DNA of 64,000 nucleotides from Parabacteroides sp. PH5-46 (lineage in GTDB: Bacteria; Bacteroidota; Bacteroidia; Bacteroidales; Tannerellaceae), in contig NZ_JARXXA010000011.1 in the NCBI RefSeq assembly GCF_029892785.1, positions 62,001 to 126,000 of the forward strand, read 5' to 3'. The number at the start of each line of letters is the position of its first letter. The first letter of the stretch is position 1. The notes below the pieces were generated by a model. It ran no database searches. It saw only the letters and a list, made by a program, of their open reading frames with translations, and was not told the origin of the DNA. A program made the translations under genes and the position numbers. Shown piece by piece: positions 52,310-62,612 of this stretch.

Positions 52310-54295
52310 ATGATAGATCAATTTACAATAGACCGGATACTGGAGGCTGCAAAGATAGAAGATGTAGTGTCTGAGTTTGTTACCTTGCGTAAGCGAGGGG
52401 TTAATCTTGTGGGATTATGTCCGTTCCATGCAGATAAAACACCTTCGTTTTACGTTTCCAAGGCCAAGAATATCTGTAAATGCTTTGCCTGTGGAGAAGG
52501 AGGTACGCCTGTTCACTTTATCATGAAGCATGAGCAGGTGAGTTATTTTGATGCTTTACGCTATCTGGCAAAAAAATATGGTATAGAGATACAGGAACGT
52601 GAACTGACGGATGAAGAAAAGCAGGTTCGCAGTGATCGGGAAAGTATGCTGATAGTCAATAGTTGGGCACAGAAGTATTTTAGTACTCAACTCTTTGAAC
52701 ATGTTGAAGGATCATCCATCGGACTTCGTTATTTTAAGGAACGGGGTTTTCGGGATGACATTGTCAAGAAATTCCAACTGGGCTATAGTCTGGACGAACG
52801 GGATGCAATCAGTAAAGCCGCTGCCCAGGCAGGTTATAAACAGGAGTTTTTAGAAAAAACCGGATTAATCATTGCTTACGAAAACGGAGGAGTGAGCGAC
52901 CGTTTCAGAGGACGGGTGATGTTTCCGGTTCATAGCGTAAGCGGTAAGGTAGTTGCCTTTGGCGGGCGTATCCTGAAGAAGGATGAGAAAACGGCCAAAT
53001 ATGTCAATTCTCCCGAAAGTGAGATTTACCATAAGAGTAATGAGCTGTATGGTATCTTTTTTGCCAAACAAAGTATTGTAAAGAGAGGCAAATGCTTCCT
53101 GGTAGAAGGGTATACAGATGTTATATCCATGCATCAGGCGGGGATTGAGAATGTAGTGGCTTCGTCCGGTACGGCTCTGACATTTCCCCAGATCAGACTG
53201 ATTCATCGTTTTACAGACAATATCACTGTTTTGTATGACGGCGATGCCGCAGGTATTAAAGCGGCTCTTCGTGGGATAGACCTGTTGCTGGAAGAAGGTA
53301 TGAACGTAAAAGTAGTGTTACTGCCGGAGGGTGAAGATCCTGATTCGTATGCTCGCAAACATAATTCTACAGAGTTTCATGAGTTCATAGAGAAAAGCGA
53401 AACAGACTTTATCCGCTTTAAAACAAAATTGTTGTTAGATGAAGCGGCAGGCGACCCTATGAAGCGTTCGGCCTTGATTACAGATATTATCAAAACGGTA
53501 GCTATTGTTCCGGACGAAATTGCCCGTACATTCTATATTCGTGAATGCAGCACGATGATGGAGATTGATGAGCGCCTGCTGCTGAACGAGATAAATAAGA
53601 TACGGCTGAAGCAGGCGGAAAGGCAACCTACTCCTGTATTACCTCCACAAGGAGAGAATCTAGTTGATCCATTGTCTACCCCACAGCAGGAGGGAACAGC
53701 GTTGCTTTCCGGTAAAGATATGCAACAGCGTTCTCCGTTTGAAGCGAAAGAAAAGGTGTTACTGCGTTATGTTGTACGTTTTGGCGAGAAGGTGTTGTTT
53801 GATTATGAAGATACGGAAACGCATGAACGGAAGATTATTCGTGTTGCAGAGTATATCTATTCTGAGTTGGAACAGGATAATATGCCTTTTCAACATGCGC
53901 TTTATAAGGAAATGTTGCAAGATGCCGTAACCCGTTGTAAAGAAGAAGGGTTTGTAGCTTCACGTTACTTTTTAAGTCATCCGGATCCGGATATCAGCCG
54001 TTTAGCCGTTAATCTGGTAAGTGATAAATATCAACTCAGTAAGTATCATACTAAATTTCAGGAGATAAAACAGGAAGAAGATTCGTTGGTACAGACTGTT
54101 TTATACGATATATTGGGTTTCAAGGATGCCTATATCCGTCAACAGATAAACGAAATAGGAATAAAGATAAAAGAATTGCAATCTACTGCCACGACTGAAG
54201 AAGTGATTGCCCTGATGAAAGAACAAGACGAACTGAATAAAATAAAGAAAGCCCTTAATAAACAAATAGGCGAACGTATTGTATTAAAAATGTAA
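52310..54295 (+). CDS. dnaG: DNA primase
   Basis: 661-residue enzyme that lays down RNA primers at replication forks. The ATG at 52310 (MIDQFTIDRILEAAKIEDVV) gives the family N-terminus; the frame runs upstream to 52265 but through the promoter. The zinc site is Cys37, His40, Cys58 and Cys61 (CPFH and CKCFACGEGG). The catalytic TOPRIM part has FGGRILKKDEKTAKYVNSPE, CFLVEGYTDVISMHQ and VLYDGDAAGIKAAL. The C-terminal part should bind DnaB helicase. It is followed 10 bp later by an ABC transporter gene, an unrelated neighbour. Confidence 0.97.
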   Translation: MIDQFTIDRILEAAKIEDVVSEFVTLRKRGVNLVGLCPFHADKTPSFYVSKAKNICKCFACGEGGTPVHFIMKHEQVSYFDALRYLAKKYGIEIQERELTDEEKQVRSDRESMLIVNSWAQKYFSTQLFEHVEGSSIGLRYFKERGFRDDIVKKFQLGYSLDERDAISKAAAQAGYKQEFLEKTGLIIAYENGGVSDRFRGRVMFPVHSVSGKVVAFGGRILKKDEKTAKYVNSPESEIYHKSNELYGIFFAKQSIVKRGKCFLVEGYTDVISMHQAGIENVVASSGTALTFPQIRLIHRFTDNITVLYDGDAAGIKAALRGIDLLLEEGMNVKVVLLPEGEDPDSYARKHNSTEFHEFIEKSETDFIRFKTKLLLDEAAGDPMKRSALITDIIKTVAIVPDEIARTFYIRECSTMMEIDERLLLNEINKIRLKQAERQPTPVLPPQGENLVDPLSTPQQEGTALLSGKDMQQRSPFEAKEKVLLRYVVRFGEKVLFDYEDTETHERKIIRVAEYIYSELEQDNMPFQHALYKEMLQDAVTRCKEEGFVASRYFLSHPDPDISRLAVNLVSDKYQLSKYHTKFQEIKQEEDSLVQTVLYDILGFKDAYIRQQINEIGIKIKELQSTATTEEVIALMKEQDELNKIKKALNKQIGERIVLKM

Positions 54296-54305
54296 ACGTA
54301 ATTTT

Positions 54306-55232
54306 ATGTATTTTGTTGAAACAGAAGATGTGGTCAAACAATTCTCCGGCCACCTGGCACTGAATAAGGTGAGCATACAGGTGCCCAAAGGAAGAATATT
54401 CGGCCTACTTGGCCCTAATGGGGCTGGAAAAACCACGCTCATAAGGATTATAAACCGGATTACAGCTCCTGATAGTGGGAAGGTATGGATTAATGGTAAC
54501 GAATCTCAGCCTGAAGATGTATACCGGATCGGTTATATGCCCGAAGAAAGAGGCTTGTACAAGAAAATGAAAGTAGGAGAACAGGCTATTTACCTGGCTC
54601 AGTTAAAAGGTCTTTCGTATGCCGAAGCAAAGAAACGCCTGAAGATATGGTTTGAAAAGTTTGAGATCATGTCATGGTGGAACCGGAAACTGGAAGAGCT
54701 TTCCAAGGGGATGCAACAGAAAGTACAGTTTATTATTACAGTTATCCATGACCCGGAATTGCTTATCTTTGATGAGCCCTTCAGTGGCTTTGACCCGGTG
54801 AATGCCGACCGCCTGAAGCAGGAAATACTGGAATTAAAATACCTGGGAAAGACAATTATTTTCTCAACCCATAATATGGCTTCGGTAGAGGAGATATGTG
54901 ATGAGATCGCTTTGATAGATCGTTCGCAAGTTGTACTTTCCGGCGAAGTGAATGAGATACGTAATCGCTATAAGTCGAATACCTTTAATGTTGTCCTTCG
55001 TTCGCTGGGTAACGGATTCAACTTTACATCCGCTAACTATTCGGTACTGAATACCAAAGCTCATGCCGACGTAATGGATATCCGGATACATAAAGAGATG
55101 GAAATAACAAACTCTTCCTTGCTGACAGAGCTGGCCGCATCGTATGAAATCCTTTCTTTCAGCGAAGAATTGCCTTCCATGAACGATATATTTATTAACA
55201 CCGTTTCGGGTACAAACGCTACGCAGATATGA
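54306..55232 (+). CDS. ABC transporter ATP-binding protein (NatA-like)
   Basis: 308-residue ATPase of an ABC-2-type exporter. Walker A is GPNGAGKTT (about 36-44), the signature is LSKGMQQKVQ, and Walker B is LLIFDEPFSGFDP, with the H-loop in STHN. The extended C-terminal part of about 90 residues is typical of the NatA/YhaQ group. The stop overlaps the permease start by 4 bp (ATGA). Substrate is unknown; sodium, drugs or peptides have been suggested for relatives. Confidence 0.93.
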   Translation: MYFVETEDVVKQFSGHLALNKVSIQVPKGRIFGLLGPNGAGKTTLIRIINRITAPDSGKVWINGNESQPEDVYRIGYMPEERGLYKKMKVGEQAIYLAQLKGLSYAEAKKRLKIWFEKFEIMSWWNRKLEELSKGMQQKVQFIITVIHDPELLIFDEPFSGFDPVNADRLKQEILELKYLGKTIIFSTHNMASVEEICDEIALIDRSQVVLSGEVNEIRNRYKSNTFNVVLRSLGNGFNFTSANYSVLNTKAHADVMDIRIHKEMEITNSSLLTELAASYEILSFSEELPSMNDIFINTVSGTNATQI

Positions 55233-56539
55233 GTAAACTGGGAATAATCATAAAAAGAGAATATTTGAGGAGGGTAACGAAAAAGTCGTTCCTGGTTGTA
55301 ACGATCCTGATGCCCTTTTTAATGGCTGCCTTGGTATTTGTACCGCTTTGGCTAGCTACCATTAAAAGCGATGAAGTAAAGACTGTAGCAGTAATAGATG
55401 CTACCGGAAAATATAGTTCGTTGTTTGAGGATACGGAAAGTTTTCGCTTTATCAATAGCGATAAGTCATTGGAAGGCTACAGAAATGGGGATAATAAAGA
55501 GGTTTATGCCTTTCTGAATATTACAGATGATCTGTTATTAAACCCCAAAGCTGCGACTTTGTATTCGGAGAAGCAGATACCGGGCGAACTGAGCCGTTTG
55601 GTAAACCAAACCATCGGAAGAAAGCTGGAAGATGAGAAGCTGGCGTCTTTTAATATCCCAAACCTGAAAGAGATTATAGCCGATAGTAAGATCAGCTTTA
55701 ATGTGCAAACGATCAAGTGGAGTGCAGATGGGAAGGAGGGAGCTTCCTCTGCCGCCCTGGCATCTATTATCGGAATGATTTTTACACTGATAGTCTATAT
55801 GTTTATCATGGCATATGGCTCTATGGTGATGCAAGGGGTAATGGAAGAGAAAACGAATCGTATTGTAGAAGTGATGATCTCTTCGGTACGTCCCTTTGAA
55901 CTGATGATGGGTAAGATTATAGGAATTGCTTTTGTAGGACTGACGCAGATTTTCCTTTGGGGAATCATGACTTCGGCATTACTGACGGTAGGAGGATTGA
56001 TGTTTGGTGGCGGAATGGATATGTCTGCTATGCAACAACCGAATATGGCAGCTATGCAACCGGGCATGAATATGGCTGGTATGGAGAAGATGGGTGAATT
56101 GATGGGTATTATCAACAGTATCAACTTTATGGAATTGGGGATTTTCTTTATTCTGTATTTTATAGGAGGCTATCTATTGTATGCTTCTGTTTTTGCAGCT
56201 ATCGGATCATCTGTTGACCAACAGGAAGATACCAACCAGTTTATGGCTCCCATTATGATATTCATGATCTTTGCACTGTATGCCGGTATCTATAGTATGG
56301 ACAACCCCGACGGCCCGTTAGCTTTCTGGTGTTCCATGATCCCCTTTACTTCGCCGGTTGTAATGATGATACGTTTGCCTTTTGATGTTCCGATGTGGGA
56401 GTTGCTGTTGTCTGTAGGCCTCTTGTTTGCTACAGCTTTGAGTATAACCTGGCTTTCTGCCAAGATATACCGTGTAGGTATCCTCATGTACGGCAAAAAG
56501 CCAAGCATCAAAGAAATGATCAAGTGGTTGAAATACTAA
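55229..56539 (+). CDS. ABC-2-type permease (NatB/YhaP-like)
   Basis: 436-residue inner-membrane subunit of the exporter. One helix lies near the N-terminus ([20 protein letters not shown]), then a large periplasmic domain, then five or so helices in the C-terminal half ([38 protein letters not shown]). The stretch [20 protein letters not shown] is the ABC-2 signature. A methionine-rich stretch ([20 protein letters not shown], about residue 265-285) in a loop is unusual and may bind metal. Its 3' end overlaps the convergent engB by 4 bp. Confidence 0.92.
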   Translation: MSKLGIIIKREYLRRVTKKSFLVVTILMPFLMAALVFVPLWLATIKSDEVKTVAVIDATGKYSSLFEDTESFRFINSDKSLEGYRNGDNKEVYAFLNITDDLLLNPKAATLYSEKQIPGELSRLVNQTIGRKLEDEKLASFNIPNLKEIIADSKISFNVQTIKWSADGKEGASSAALASIIGMIFTLIVYMFIMAYGSMVMQGVMEEKTNRIVEVMISSVRPFELMMGKIIGIAFVGLTQIFLWGIMTSALLTVGGLMFGGGMDMSAMQQPNMAAMQPGMNMAGMEKMGELMGIINSINFMELGIFFILYFIGGYLLYASVFAAIGSSVDQQEDTNQFMAPIMIFMIFALYAGIYSMDNPDGPLAFWCSMIPFTSPVVMMIRLPFDVPMWELLLSVGLLFATALSITWLSAKIYRVGILMYGKKPSIKEMIKWLKY

Positions 56540-57132
56540 ATACTACGATTAATTTCTTCTATATAGGAAAGGATTTCGTCCTTTCCTTCTTTCTTTTCAG
56601 ATGAGGAAGTGAAGATAGGGGGGAGCGCTTCCCAGCTTTCAAGTAGTTTATCTTCGTATGTTTTCAAGTTGTCGCTCAAGCGGCTTTTGCCCAGCTTGTC
56701 TGTTTTTGTGAAGATAATAGAGAAAGGGATGCCGTTTTCTCCCAGCCACTCCATGAACTCAAGGTCTATTTTTTGTGGTTCATGGCGACAATCCAGTAAG
56801 ACGAAGAGATTTGTAAGTTGCTCTCGTTCCAGTATATAATCTTCAATGATCCGGCGAATCTTTTCTCGTCCTTCTTTTCCCCGCTGCGCATAACCGTATC
56901 CGGGAAGGTCTACTAAGTACCAGTCATCGTTGATGATGAAATGGTTGATGAGCTGAGTCTTACCGGGCTTTTGGGAGGTCATAGCCAAGCCTTTCCGGTT
57001 TGTCAGCATATTGATTAAAGAGGACTTTCCTACATTACTCCGGCCGATAAAAGCGTATTCCGGCCTGTTCCCTTCCGGGCATTTTTGTACGTCGGTGTTA
57101 CTGATAACAAATTCTGCGCTTTTAATTTCCAT
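56536..57132 (-). CDS. engB: Ribosome biogenesis GTP-binding protein
   Basis: 198-residue TRAFAC GTPase (YihA/YsxC) needed for assembly of the large ribosomal subunit. G1 is GRSNVGKSS (30-38), the G2 threonine lies in KPGKTQ, G3 is DLPGYGYA, and G4 is TKTDKLG. The ATG at 57132 is preferred over an in-frame ATG at 57159 inside the upstream gene. Only 2 bp separate the upstream symporter stop from this start, so the two are cotranscribed. Confidence 0.96.
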   Translation of the reverse strand: MEIKSAEFVISNTDVQKCPEGNRPEYAFIGRSNVGKSSLINMLTNRKGLAMTSQKPGKTQLINHFIINDDWYLVDLPGYGYAQRGKEGREKIRRIIEDYILEREQLTNLFVLLDCRHEPQKIDLEFMEWLGENGIPFSIIFTKTDKLGKSRLSDNLKTYEDKLLESWEALPPIFTSSSEKKEGKDEILSYIEEINRSI

Positions 57133-57134
57133 AT

Positions 57135-58580
57135 TTATTTCTTTTTTGATGCAAACCATAATCCGGCAAAAGTAATCGCTCCGTTTATCATCAGCATTTC
57201 ATAACTGAAAACATAAGTGGTATATTGCTTTACCAGATAATCAATTGTAAAACATATCAGTGGCGATGCAATACATATATAAGGTACGTATTTGTCTCGC
57301 GTTTGTTTTTTTGTGAAAAGCCCGAACAGGAATAAGCCCAGTAACGGACCGTATGTATAAGAGGCGATCATATAGATGGCATCGATAACGCTCCGGCTAT
57401 TGACAGCTTTAAATATCAGGATGATAACAGCAAACAATACCGATATCATCAGGTGTACTTTCAGACGGGTACGCTTCGCCTTTTCAGCTTCTTCTCTTTC
57501 TACTCCCAGGATATCTATACAAAAAGAGGTGGTAAGAGCTGTCAGCGCAGAGTCTGCACTACTGAAAGCCGCAGCTATAATCCCAATCGTAAAGAATATA
57601 AGGATAGAATTTCCTAAGATGCCGGATGTACAGAACATAGGTAAGATATCATCATTCAGTGCCGGCAGGGCAATCCCTTGTTGGGCAGCCAAAGTAAGAA
57701 GTAAAACGCCCAATGACAGGAATAAAAAGTTGACAGGTGTAAAGGCAAAGCCATAGGTGTACATATTCTTTTGGGCATCTTTCAGGCTTTTGCAAGAGAG
57801 GTTTTTTTGCATCATATCCTGATCTAATCCTGTCATAACAATCGTGATGAATATCCCACTGAAAAACTGTTTGGCAAAATGCTGTGTGCTATGCCAATCT
57901 CTGAATTCGAAGATACGGAAATGTGGGCTTTCTGTCAGAGTTTGTACCATTCCTCCCATGCTTAAATCCATCGTGTCTTTTACTTGCCAGATAATCACTA
58001 TCAGCATGGCGATCAGACAGAGTGCCTGAAGGGTATCAGTCCATACAATCGTTTTTATACCACTTCTGTATGTATAGAGCCAGACCAGTGCTATACTAAG
58101 AACAGTAGTCAGCCAAAAAGGTATATTCCAGGCGCTGAAAACATAGGTTTGCAGAATAAGGACCACCAGATAAAGCCGTGCAGCTGCTCCCACAATTTTG
58201 GAAAGCAGAAAGAACGAAGCGCCGGTTTTATAACTTCGCTTACCAATACGACCGTCTAAGTAGGAATAAATGGAGGTTAATTGCAATTTATAATAGAGGG
58301 GAAGTAATACTTTGGCAATAAGGATATACCCGAAAAAAAAGCCAAATACGGTTTGCATATAGGTCATATCAATACTTCGCACCATACCGGGGACAGATAC
58401 AAACGTAACTCCCGATAAAGAAGTGCCTATCATGCCAATAGATACAATAATCCAGGGAGACTGACGATTCCCTAAAAAGAAAGCATCATTGCTACTGTTT
58501 TTCTTACCCGTAAAGTAAGAAATCAGAAGCAGTACTCCGAAGTAAACTGCTATGATTACAAGAATTATAGAACTATTCAT
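57135..58580 (-). CDS. Sodium/solute symporter (SSS family)
   Basis: 481 residues with about thirteen hydrophobic helices, no signal peptide. The opening [20 protein letters not shown], followed by [20 protein letters not shown], and the core [20 protein letters not shown] are typical of SSS transporters. A motif in [20 protein letters not shown] holds the sodium-site serines. Substrate is unknown; sugars, amino acids and sialic acid are all possible in this family. It is followed 2 bp later by engB. Confidence 0.9.
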   Translation of the reverse strand: MNSSIILVIIAVYFGVLLLISYFTGKKNSSNDAFFLGNRQSPWIIVSIGMIGTSLSGVTFVSVPGMVRSIDMTYMQTVFGFFFGYILIAKVLLPLYYKLQLTSIYSYLDGRIGKRSYKTGASFFLLSKIVGAAARLYLVVLILQTYVFSAWNIPFWLTTVLSIALVWLYTYRSGIKTIVWTDTLQALCLIAMLIVIIWQVKDTMDLSMGGMVQTLTESPHFRIFEFRDWHSTQHFAKQFFSGIFITIVMTGLDQDMMQKNLSCKSLKDAQKNMYTYGFAFTPVNFLFLSLGVLLLTLAAQQGIALPALNDDILPMFCTSGILGNSILIFFTIGIIAAAFSSADSALTALTTSFCIDILGVEREEAEKAKRTRLKVHLMISVLFAVIILIFKAVNSRSVIDAIYMIASYTYGPLLGLFLFGLFTKKQTRDKYVPYICIASPLICFTIDYLVKQYTTYVFSYEMLMINGAITFAGLWFASKKK

Positions 58581-58631
58581 CTTTTGCTAAACACATGAAT
58601 AGGCAAAGGTAGCAAAAAATGCCCAGTAAAC

Positions 58632-58659
58632 CGTTCTGCGTTCTACGTGTTCCGTTTGT
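58632..58659. repeat. Heptad array H3 at the SpoIID gene stop
   Basis: Four exact 7-mers: CGTTCTG, CGTTCTA, CGTGTTC, CGTTTGT. The array ends 1 nt before the stop codon of the SpoIID-like gene (58661-58663). Its words match heptad array H5 near 62.6 kb. Confidence 0.7.
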
Positions 58660-58660
58660 G

Positions 58661-59980
58661 TTAATATCTTTTCTCTATCGCTGTTCCGGGATAATAATGA
58701 GCTAGTATTTCTTTGTAGTCATAACCTTTTGCCCCCATGACGGCGGCACCGATCTGGCAAAGCCCGACTCCATGTCCCCAACCTGCTCCGGTAAGGATGA
58801 AGCGTCCGGGAGTATTGTCGGAGATATCTTCTTTATCTATCACAAAAGCTGAGCTATATAAATGGCTTTCAGATAGGGTGCGCCTGATCTCCAATTCCTT
58901 TCCAATGATAAATGTCAGACGGCTACCTACTATCTTTAGCTTTTCGATGCGACCGGAACTTCCTCTTTTCAAAGGGATCAAGTCCATGATGGCGCCGAAA
59001 TCCATGCCGCTTTTCCGGTTTATCAGTTCCGACAGTTCTGCTTGGGTATAAATCACTTTCCAACGATAAAAATCATTGGTTTCCTGGTCGTAGTTGTTTA
59101 ACACCTGAGTCAGTATTTTTGTATCTGAAGTATTGCAAAATGCATCCGGAGAGGTGCGTATCCATTGTTCGGCTTCGGCCTCGACTGTTAAATCAGGAAT
59201 CTTTTTATCCTTACTGTCACGTACGGATGTAAGGTAAGGGTGGGAGACAGGCTCCCATACGTTTTCAAACTTTTCGGTAACTCCTCCGCAGCATTTGTAG
59301 AAGCGGGCATCACAGATGTTTTCTCCATCTGTTAACACTTCTCCGCGTGTTTCATGAATAACTTCTGTTACCAATGGGGTAGAGGCACGCGTAATACCCT
59401 GGTATCGCTGACAGTGATCATCGGCACATACATCAAACATTTCATGGTCTTCTCTGTCATACCAGCGGATTAATTCTTGCTCTGTTTGAACACTGCTTTG
59501 ATAAGTGGCTCCTGTATCATGATTGCTTAAAAAGCGGTTTTTATTCATTTGAGCCAATAGCCAACTGCGTGAGACAACAGCATGGGCTTTCAGAAATTCA
59601 ACAGAGGCTGTTGCACTCATCTCTGAGGAGATTACACTAGTCAGGTATTCTTCCACATCCACTTGGTTGATTACAAGTATGGTGTCTCCGTTTACAACCA
59701 GGTTTAGCGCTCCGTGAAACCGCTGGTCTTCCTGACGTTGCCAGTGAAAATCAACTCCAATGGTGACAGCTTTCAAGTCGAAAGAGGCTGCTGTAGACGT
59801 TGGCTCAAAGAATAGCTCATCGTATAACTTTCCGTTGAATACAATGTTTCCGTTCACAATCAGAGCTCTTTGCTCACCTGTCAGAAAATCACCTGTCTCC
59901 GTATGTACGTATTCTTCATTGAATACAAAGGAGATAGCCCTTTCCGACATGATACCAACATTAACTACCGGTGCGTCCAT
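58661..59980 (-). CDS. SpoIID/LytB-domain protein
   Basis: 439 residues. The central SpoIID domain holds INQVDVEEYLTSVISSEMSA, followed by LKAHAVVSRSWLLAQMNKN (about 115-160), and GAGWGHGVGLCQIGAAVMGA near the C-terminus. In sporulating bacteria this domain is a lytic transglycosylase acting on peptidoglycan stripped of peptides; Bacteroidales do not sporulate, so a cell-wall remodelling or recycling role is more likely. No signal peptide is seen at the N-terminus (MDAPVVNVGIMSERAISFVF), which is odd for such an enzyme. The OPT transporter is upstream by 45 bp on the same strand and may supply the same peptide or muropeptide pathway; that link is a guess. Confidence 0.88.
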   Translation of the reverse strand: MDAPVVNVGIMSERAISFVFNEEYVHTETGDFLTGEQRALIVNGNIVFNGKLYDELFFEPTSTAASFDLKAVTIGVDFHWQRQEDQRFHGALNLVVNGDTILVINQVDVEEYLTSVISSEMSATASVEFLKAHAVVSRSWLLAQMNKNRFLSNHDTGATYQSSVQTEQELIRWYDREDHEMFDVCADDHCQRYQGITRASTPLVTEVIHETRGEVLTDGENICDARFYKCCGGVTEKFENVWEPVSHPYLTSVRDSKDKKIPDLTVEAEAEQWIRTSPDAFCNTSDTKILTQVLNNYDQETNDFYRWKVIYTQAELSELINRKSGMDFGAIMDLIPLKRGSSGRIEKLKIVGSRLTFIIGKELEIRRTLSESHLYSSAFVIDKEDISDNTPGRFILTGAGWGHGVGLCQIGAAVMGAKGYDYKEILAHYYPGTAIEKRY

Positions 59981-60025
59981 TGGTCAAAGTGTTTTTAGTT
60001 TATTAATAGCGTTTTATGTAGAATC

Positions 60026-62020
60026 TTATTCTTTTTTAGCTTTCAAAGATGATACAGCCAGATAGGCAATCAGTCCGATATACATTACAAGAGCCAGTAC
60101 TTCAGAGAGGCTATTGTTTAGCCATTCTTCATTCACCAGATTAATGCCTCCAAAACGTAGTGCTGCACTTACAACACCCATCAATGCGCCCCCGGCAATG
60201 AACCCAGATGCAAATAAGGTGCCTTTTTCTACCCGGGCTGTATTCAATGCCTGGTCTTTACTGCGGCTTCCAACATACCAACTGACAGCGCCACCGATCA
60301 ATAGAGGCGTATTTAATTCCAGAGGGATAAACATACCCAAAGCGAAGGCTAATGCCGGAACTTTGAAGAAGTTTAATATAATAGCCAATACAGCACCTAT
60401 CCCGTAGAGAATCCAGGGAGCTCCTGAACCGCTCATCAACGGCTCAATCACGGCTGCCATGGCGTTGGCTTGTGGAGCGGCTAATTGCCCGCTGGTAAAG
60501 CCATATGTCTTGTTCAATATCAGAATAACACCTCCAACAGTAGCCGCAGCTACTAAAGCTCCCAGAAACTTCCATGTTTGCTGTTTGGCAGGAGTACTTC
60601 CCAGCCAATAACCGATCTTTAAATCGGTAATAAAACCTCCGGCCATTGACAGGGCTGTACAAACTACTCCTCCGATTATCAGGGCAGAAACCATACCGGC
60701 TGCTCCTTTCAGTCCAACTGATACAAGGATGATAGAAGCCAAAATCAATGTCATCAATGTCATACCTGATACCGGATTGGTACCTACAATTGCGATTGCA
60801 TTAGCCGCTACCGTAGTGAACAGGAAGGCAATAATACCAACTACCAACAAACCAACTAAGGCCTGATACCAGTTTTCCAATACGCCGAAATAGAAGAATA
60901 GGTAGGTAATAATTAATGTGATGAGAATTCCGATAGCGATAATCTTCATTGAGAGGTCTTTCTGTGTGCGAAGTGTTTCTTTTTCGGTTTGTGCCCCGCC
61001 TTTACCTTTCAACTCTTTGGCCGCTAAGCCGACTGCTCCGCGTATGATATCCCATGATTTAACAATTCCTATCACCCCGGCTGTTGCAATACCTCCGATA
61101 CCGATGTGCCGGGCATAGGTGGTAAATATTTGTTCGGGAGTCATACTGCCTACAGTGGCAGTTATGGCGTTGTTCCCCAAGGTTAATACTTCTGAACCCC
61201 AGAAGGCAGATAATAAAGGAATGATAACCAGCCATACCAAGAATGATCCGGCACATATAATAAGTGAATATTTCAAACCGATAATATAACCTAAACCTAA
61301 TACGGCAGCACCTGAATTAACCTTGAAGACAAGTTTAGCTTTATCTGCCAACACTTCACCTATTCCTACCATGCGGGTAGTAATCACTTCATTCCACCAA
61401 CCGAATGTGGCGATAATAAAATCATACACTCCGCCAATCAAACCTGCAAATATCAATGGCTTGGCCTGGTTCCCTCCTTTTTCTCCGGAAACAAGCACTT
61501 GTGTAGTGGCCGTTGCTTCAGGGAAAGGATATTTCCCATGCATGTCGGATACAAAGTATTTGCGGAAAGGTATTAACAGGAGAATGCCAAGAATTCCTCC
61601 CAGCAGCGAACTCATGAAAACTTCAAAGAAATTGACAGTGATTTCCGGATATTTGTCTTGCAGAATATAAATAGCCGGCAAAGTGAATATAGCACCCGCC
61701 ACAATAACACCGCTACTAGCTCCGATAGACTGGATGATCACATTCTCACCCAAAGCATTCTTACGCTTAAAAGTACTTGATAATCCGACGGCTATGATAG
61801 CAATAGGTATTGCAGCCTCAAATACCTGTCCGACTTTCAGTCCCAGGTAGGCTGCTGCTGCACTGAATACAACAGCCATCACCAAGCCCCAGAATACAGA
61901 CCAAGGAGTAACCTCACGATATACTTTATGGGGAGACATGATAGGCTTATATTCTTCGCCTTCTTTTAACTCGCGGTAAGCATTTTCGGGTAATCCACTT
62001 ACTTTTTCTTCATTTTTCAT
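60026..62020 (-). CDS. OPT-family oligopeptide transporter
   Basis: 664 residues with roughly sixteen hydrophobic helices. The opening TPWSVFWGLVMAVVFSAAAA, followed by YLGLKVGQVFEAAIPIAIIA, and GKYPFPEATATTQVLVSGE are OPT hallmarks. TANAIAIVGTNPVSGMTLMT is in the middle. Family members move small peptides or metal chelates with protons across the inner membrane. The ligand here is unknown. It stands upstream of the SpoIID-like gene with a 45-bp gap and is preceded by the flanked four-helix-bundle gene. Confidence 0.93.
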   Translation of the reverse strand: MKNEEKVSGLPENAYRELKEGEEYKPIMSPHKVYREVTPWSVFWGLVMAVVFSAAAAYLGLKVGQVFEAAIPIAIIAVGLSSTFKRKNALGENVIIQSIGASSGVIVAGAIFTLPAIYILQDKYPEITVNFFEVFMSSLLGGILGILLLIPFRKYFVSDMHGKYPFPEATATTQVLVSGEKGGNQAKPLIFAGLIGGVYDFIIATFGWWNEVITTRMVGIGEVLADKAKLVFKVNSGAAVLGLGYIIGLKYSLIICAGSFLVWLVIIPLLSAFWGSEVLTLGNNAITATVGSMTPEQIFTTYARHIGIGGIATAGVIGIVKSWDIIRGAVGLAAKELKGKGGAQTEKETLRTQKDLSMKIIAIGILITLIITYLFFYFGVLENWYQALVGLLVVGIIAFLFTTVAANAIAIVGTNPVSGMTLMTLILASIILVSVGLKGAAGMVSALIIGGVVCTALSMAGGFITDLKIGYWLGSTPAKQQTWKFLGALVAAATVGGVILILNKTYGFTSGQLAAPQANAMAAVIEPLMSGSGAPWILYGIGAVLAIILNFFKVPALAFALGMFIPLELNTPLLIGGAVSWYVGSRSKDQALNTARVEKGTLFASGFIAGGALMGVVSAALRFGGINLVNEEWLNNSLSEVLALVMYIGLIAYLAVSSLKAKKE

Positions 62021-62140
62021 CCTTACTATACGCTAATATTAGATTTATTTCTGACAATTTGCTATCTCATCACAAATCTAAACTATTTTCCGAAAGAAAA
62101 AAAACGCTACGCTAAAAAAATGCGAAGCTTTTTTCTGCAG

Positions 62141-62168
62141 TACGCAGCACGGAACACGGAACACGGAT
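62141..62168. repeat. Heptad array H4, left arm
   Basis: Four 7-mers: TACGCAG, CACGGAA, CACGGAA, CACGGAT. It ends 4 nt from the stop codon (62173-62175) of the four-helix-bundle gene. Confidence 0.8.
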
Positions 62169-62172
62169 TGGA

Positions 62173-62538
62173 TCAGAACTTTTCTCTTCTGGCTTTTATA
62201 AAGTTATTGATCATGGATGACAAGTGCTTTGCTTTGTCTAATAGCACGATAAAATTGTCTTGTTGTATATACGCTAACTCTTTTGCTAAGTATAATTGAG
62301 TTCTTAATTCTCCGCATGAGCCTTTAGCAATATACAGGAATTGAATAAATTCTTTGTTCGTTTGACGTTCGTATCCTTCAGAGATATTGGAAGGTATAGA
62401 AACTGCAGCTCGTTGTATCTGATCTTTTAATCCGTAATCCTTACAGTCGCGAAATAAGTAGTATATGCTTACACTAAGTCGCATACCTTCTTTCCAGATA
62501 TTCAAATCCTCAAAACATTTAATCTCTCTCATAGTCAA
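62173..62538 (-). CDS. Four-helix-bundle protein (23S rRNA IVP / Avd-like)
   Basis: 121 residues, one domain. The sequence FEDLNIWKEGMRLSVSIYYLF, then QIQRAAVSIPSNISEGYERQT, then KEFIQFLYIAKGSCGELRTQ, then AYIQQDNFIVLLDKAKHLSSMI is the hallmark of the S23/IVP family. Members sit in intervening sequences of 23S rRNA genes in some bacteria; others (Avd) help reverse transcriptases of diversity-generating retroelements bind RNA. Here there is no rRNA gene or reverse transcriptase in the window. The gene is framed by inverted heptad arrays. It may bind nucleic acid. The ATG at 62538 gives the usual N-terminus. Confidence 0.9.
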   Translation of the reverse strand: MTMREIKCFEDLNIWKEGMRLSVSIYYLFRDCKDYGLKDQIQRAAVSIPSNISEGYERQTNKEFIQFLYIAKGSCGELRTQLYLAKELAYIQQDNFIVLLDKAKHLSSMINNFIKARREKF

Positions 62539-62584
62539 AATATTTGGTGTTAATTAATGCAAGTTGTTCGTCTGGGTAATCCCC

Positions 62585-62612
62585 CGTTCTGCGTGTTTCG
62601 TGCTTGCGTACT
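62585..62612. repeat. Heptad array H5, right arm
   Basis: 7-mers CGTTCTG, CGTGTTT, CGTGCTT and GCGTACT (one base of register slip). It begins 47 nt upstream of the four-helix-bundle start and ends 5 nt from the stop of the DUF368 gene (62618-62620). Confidence 0.75.
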
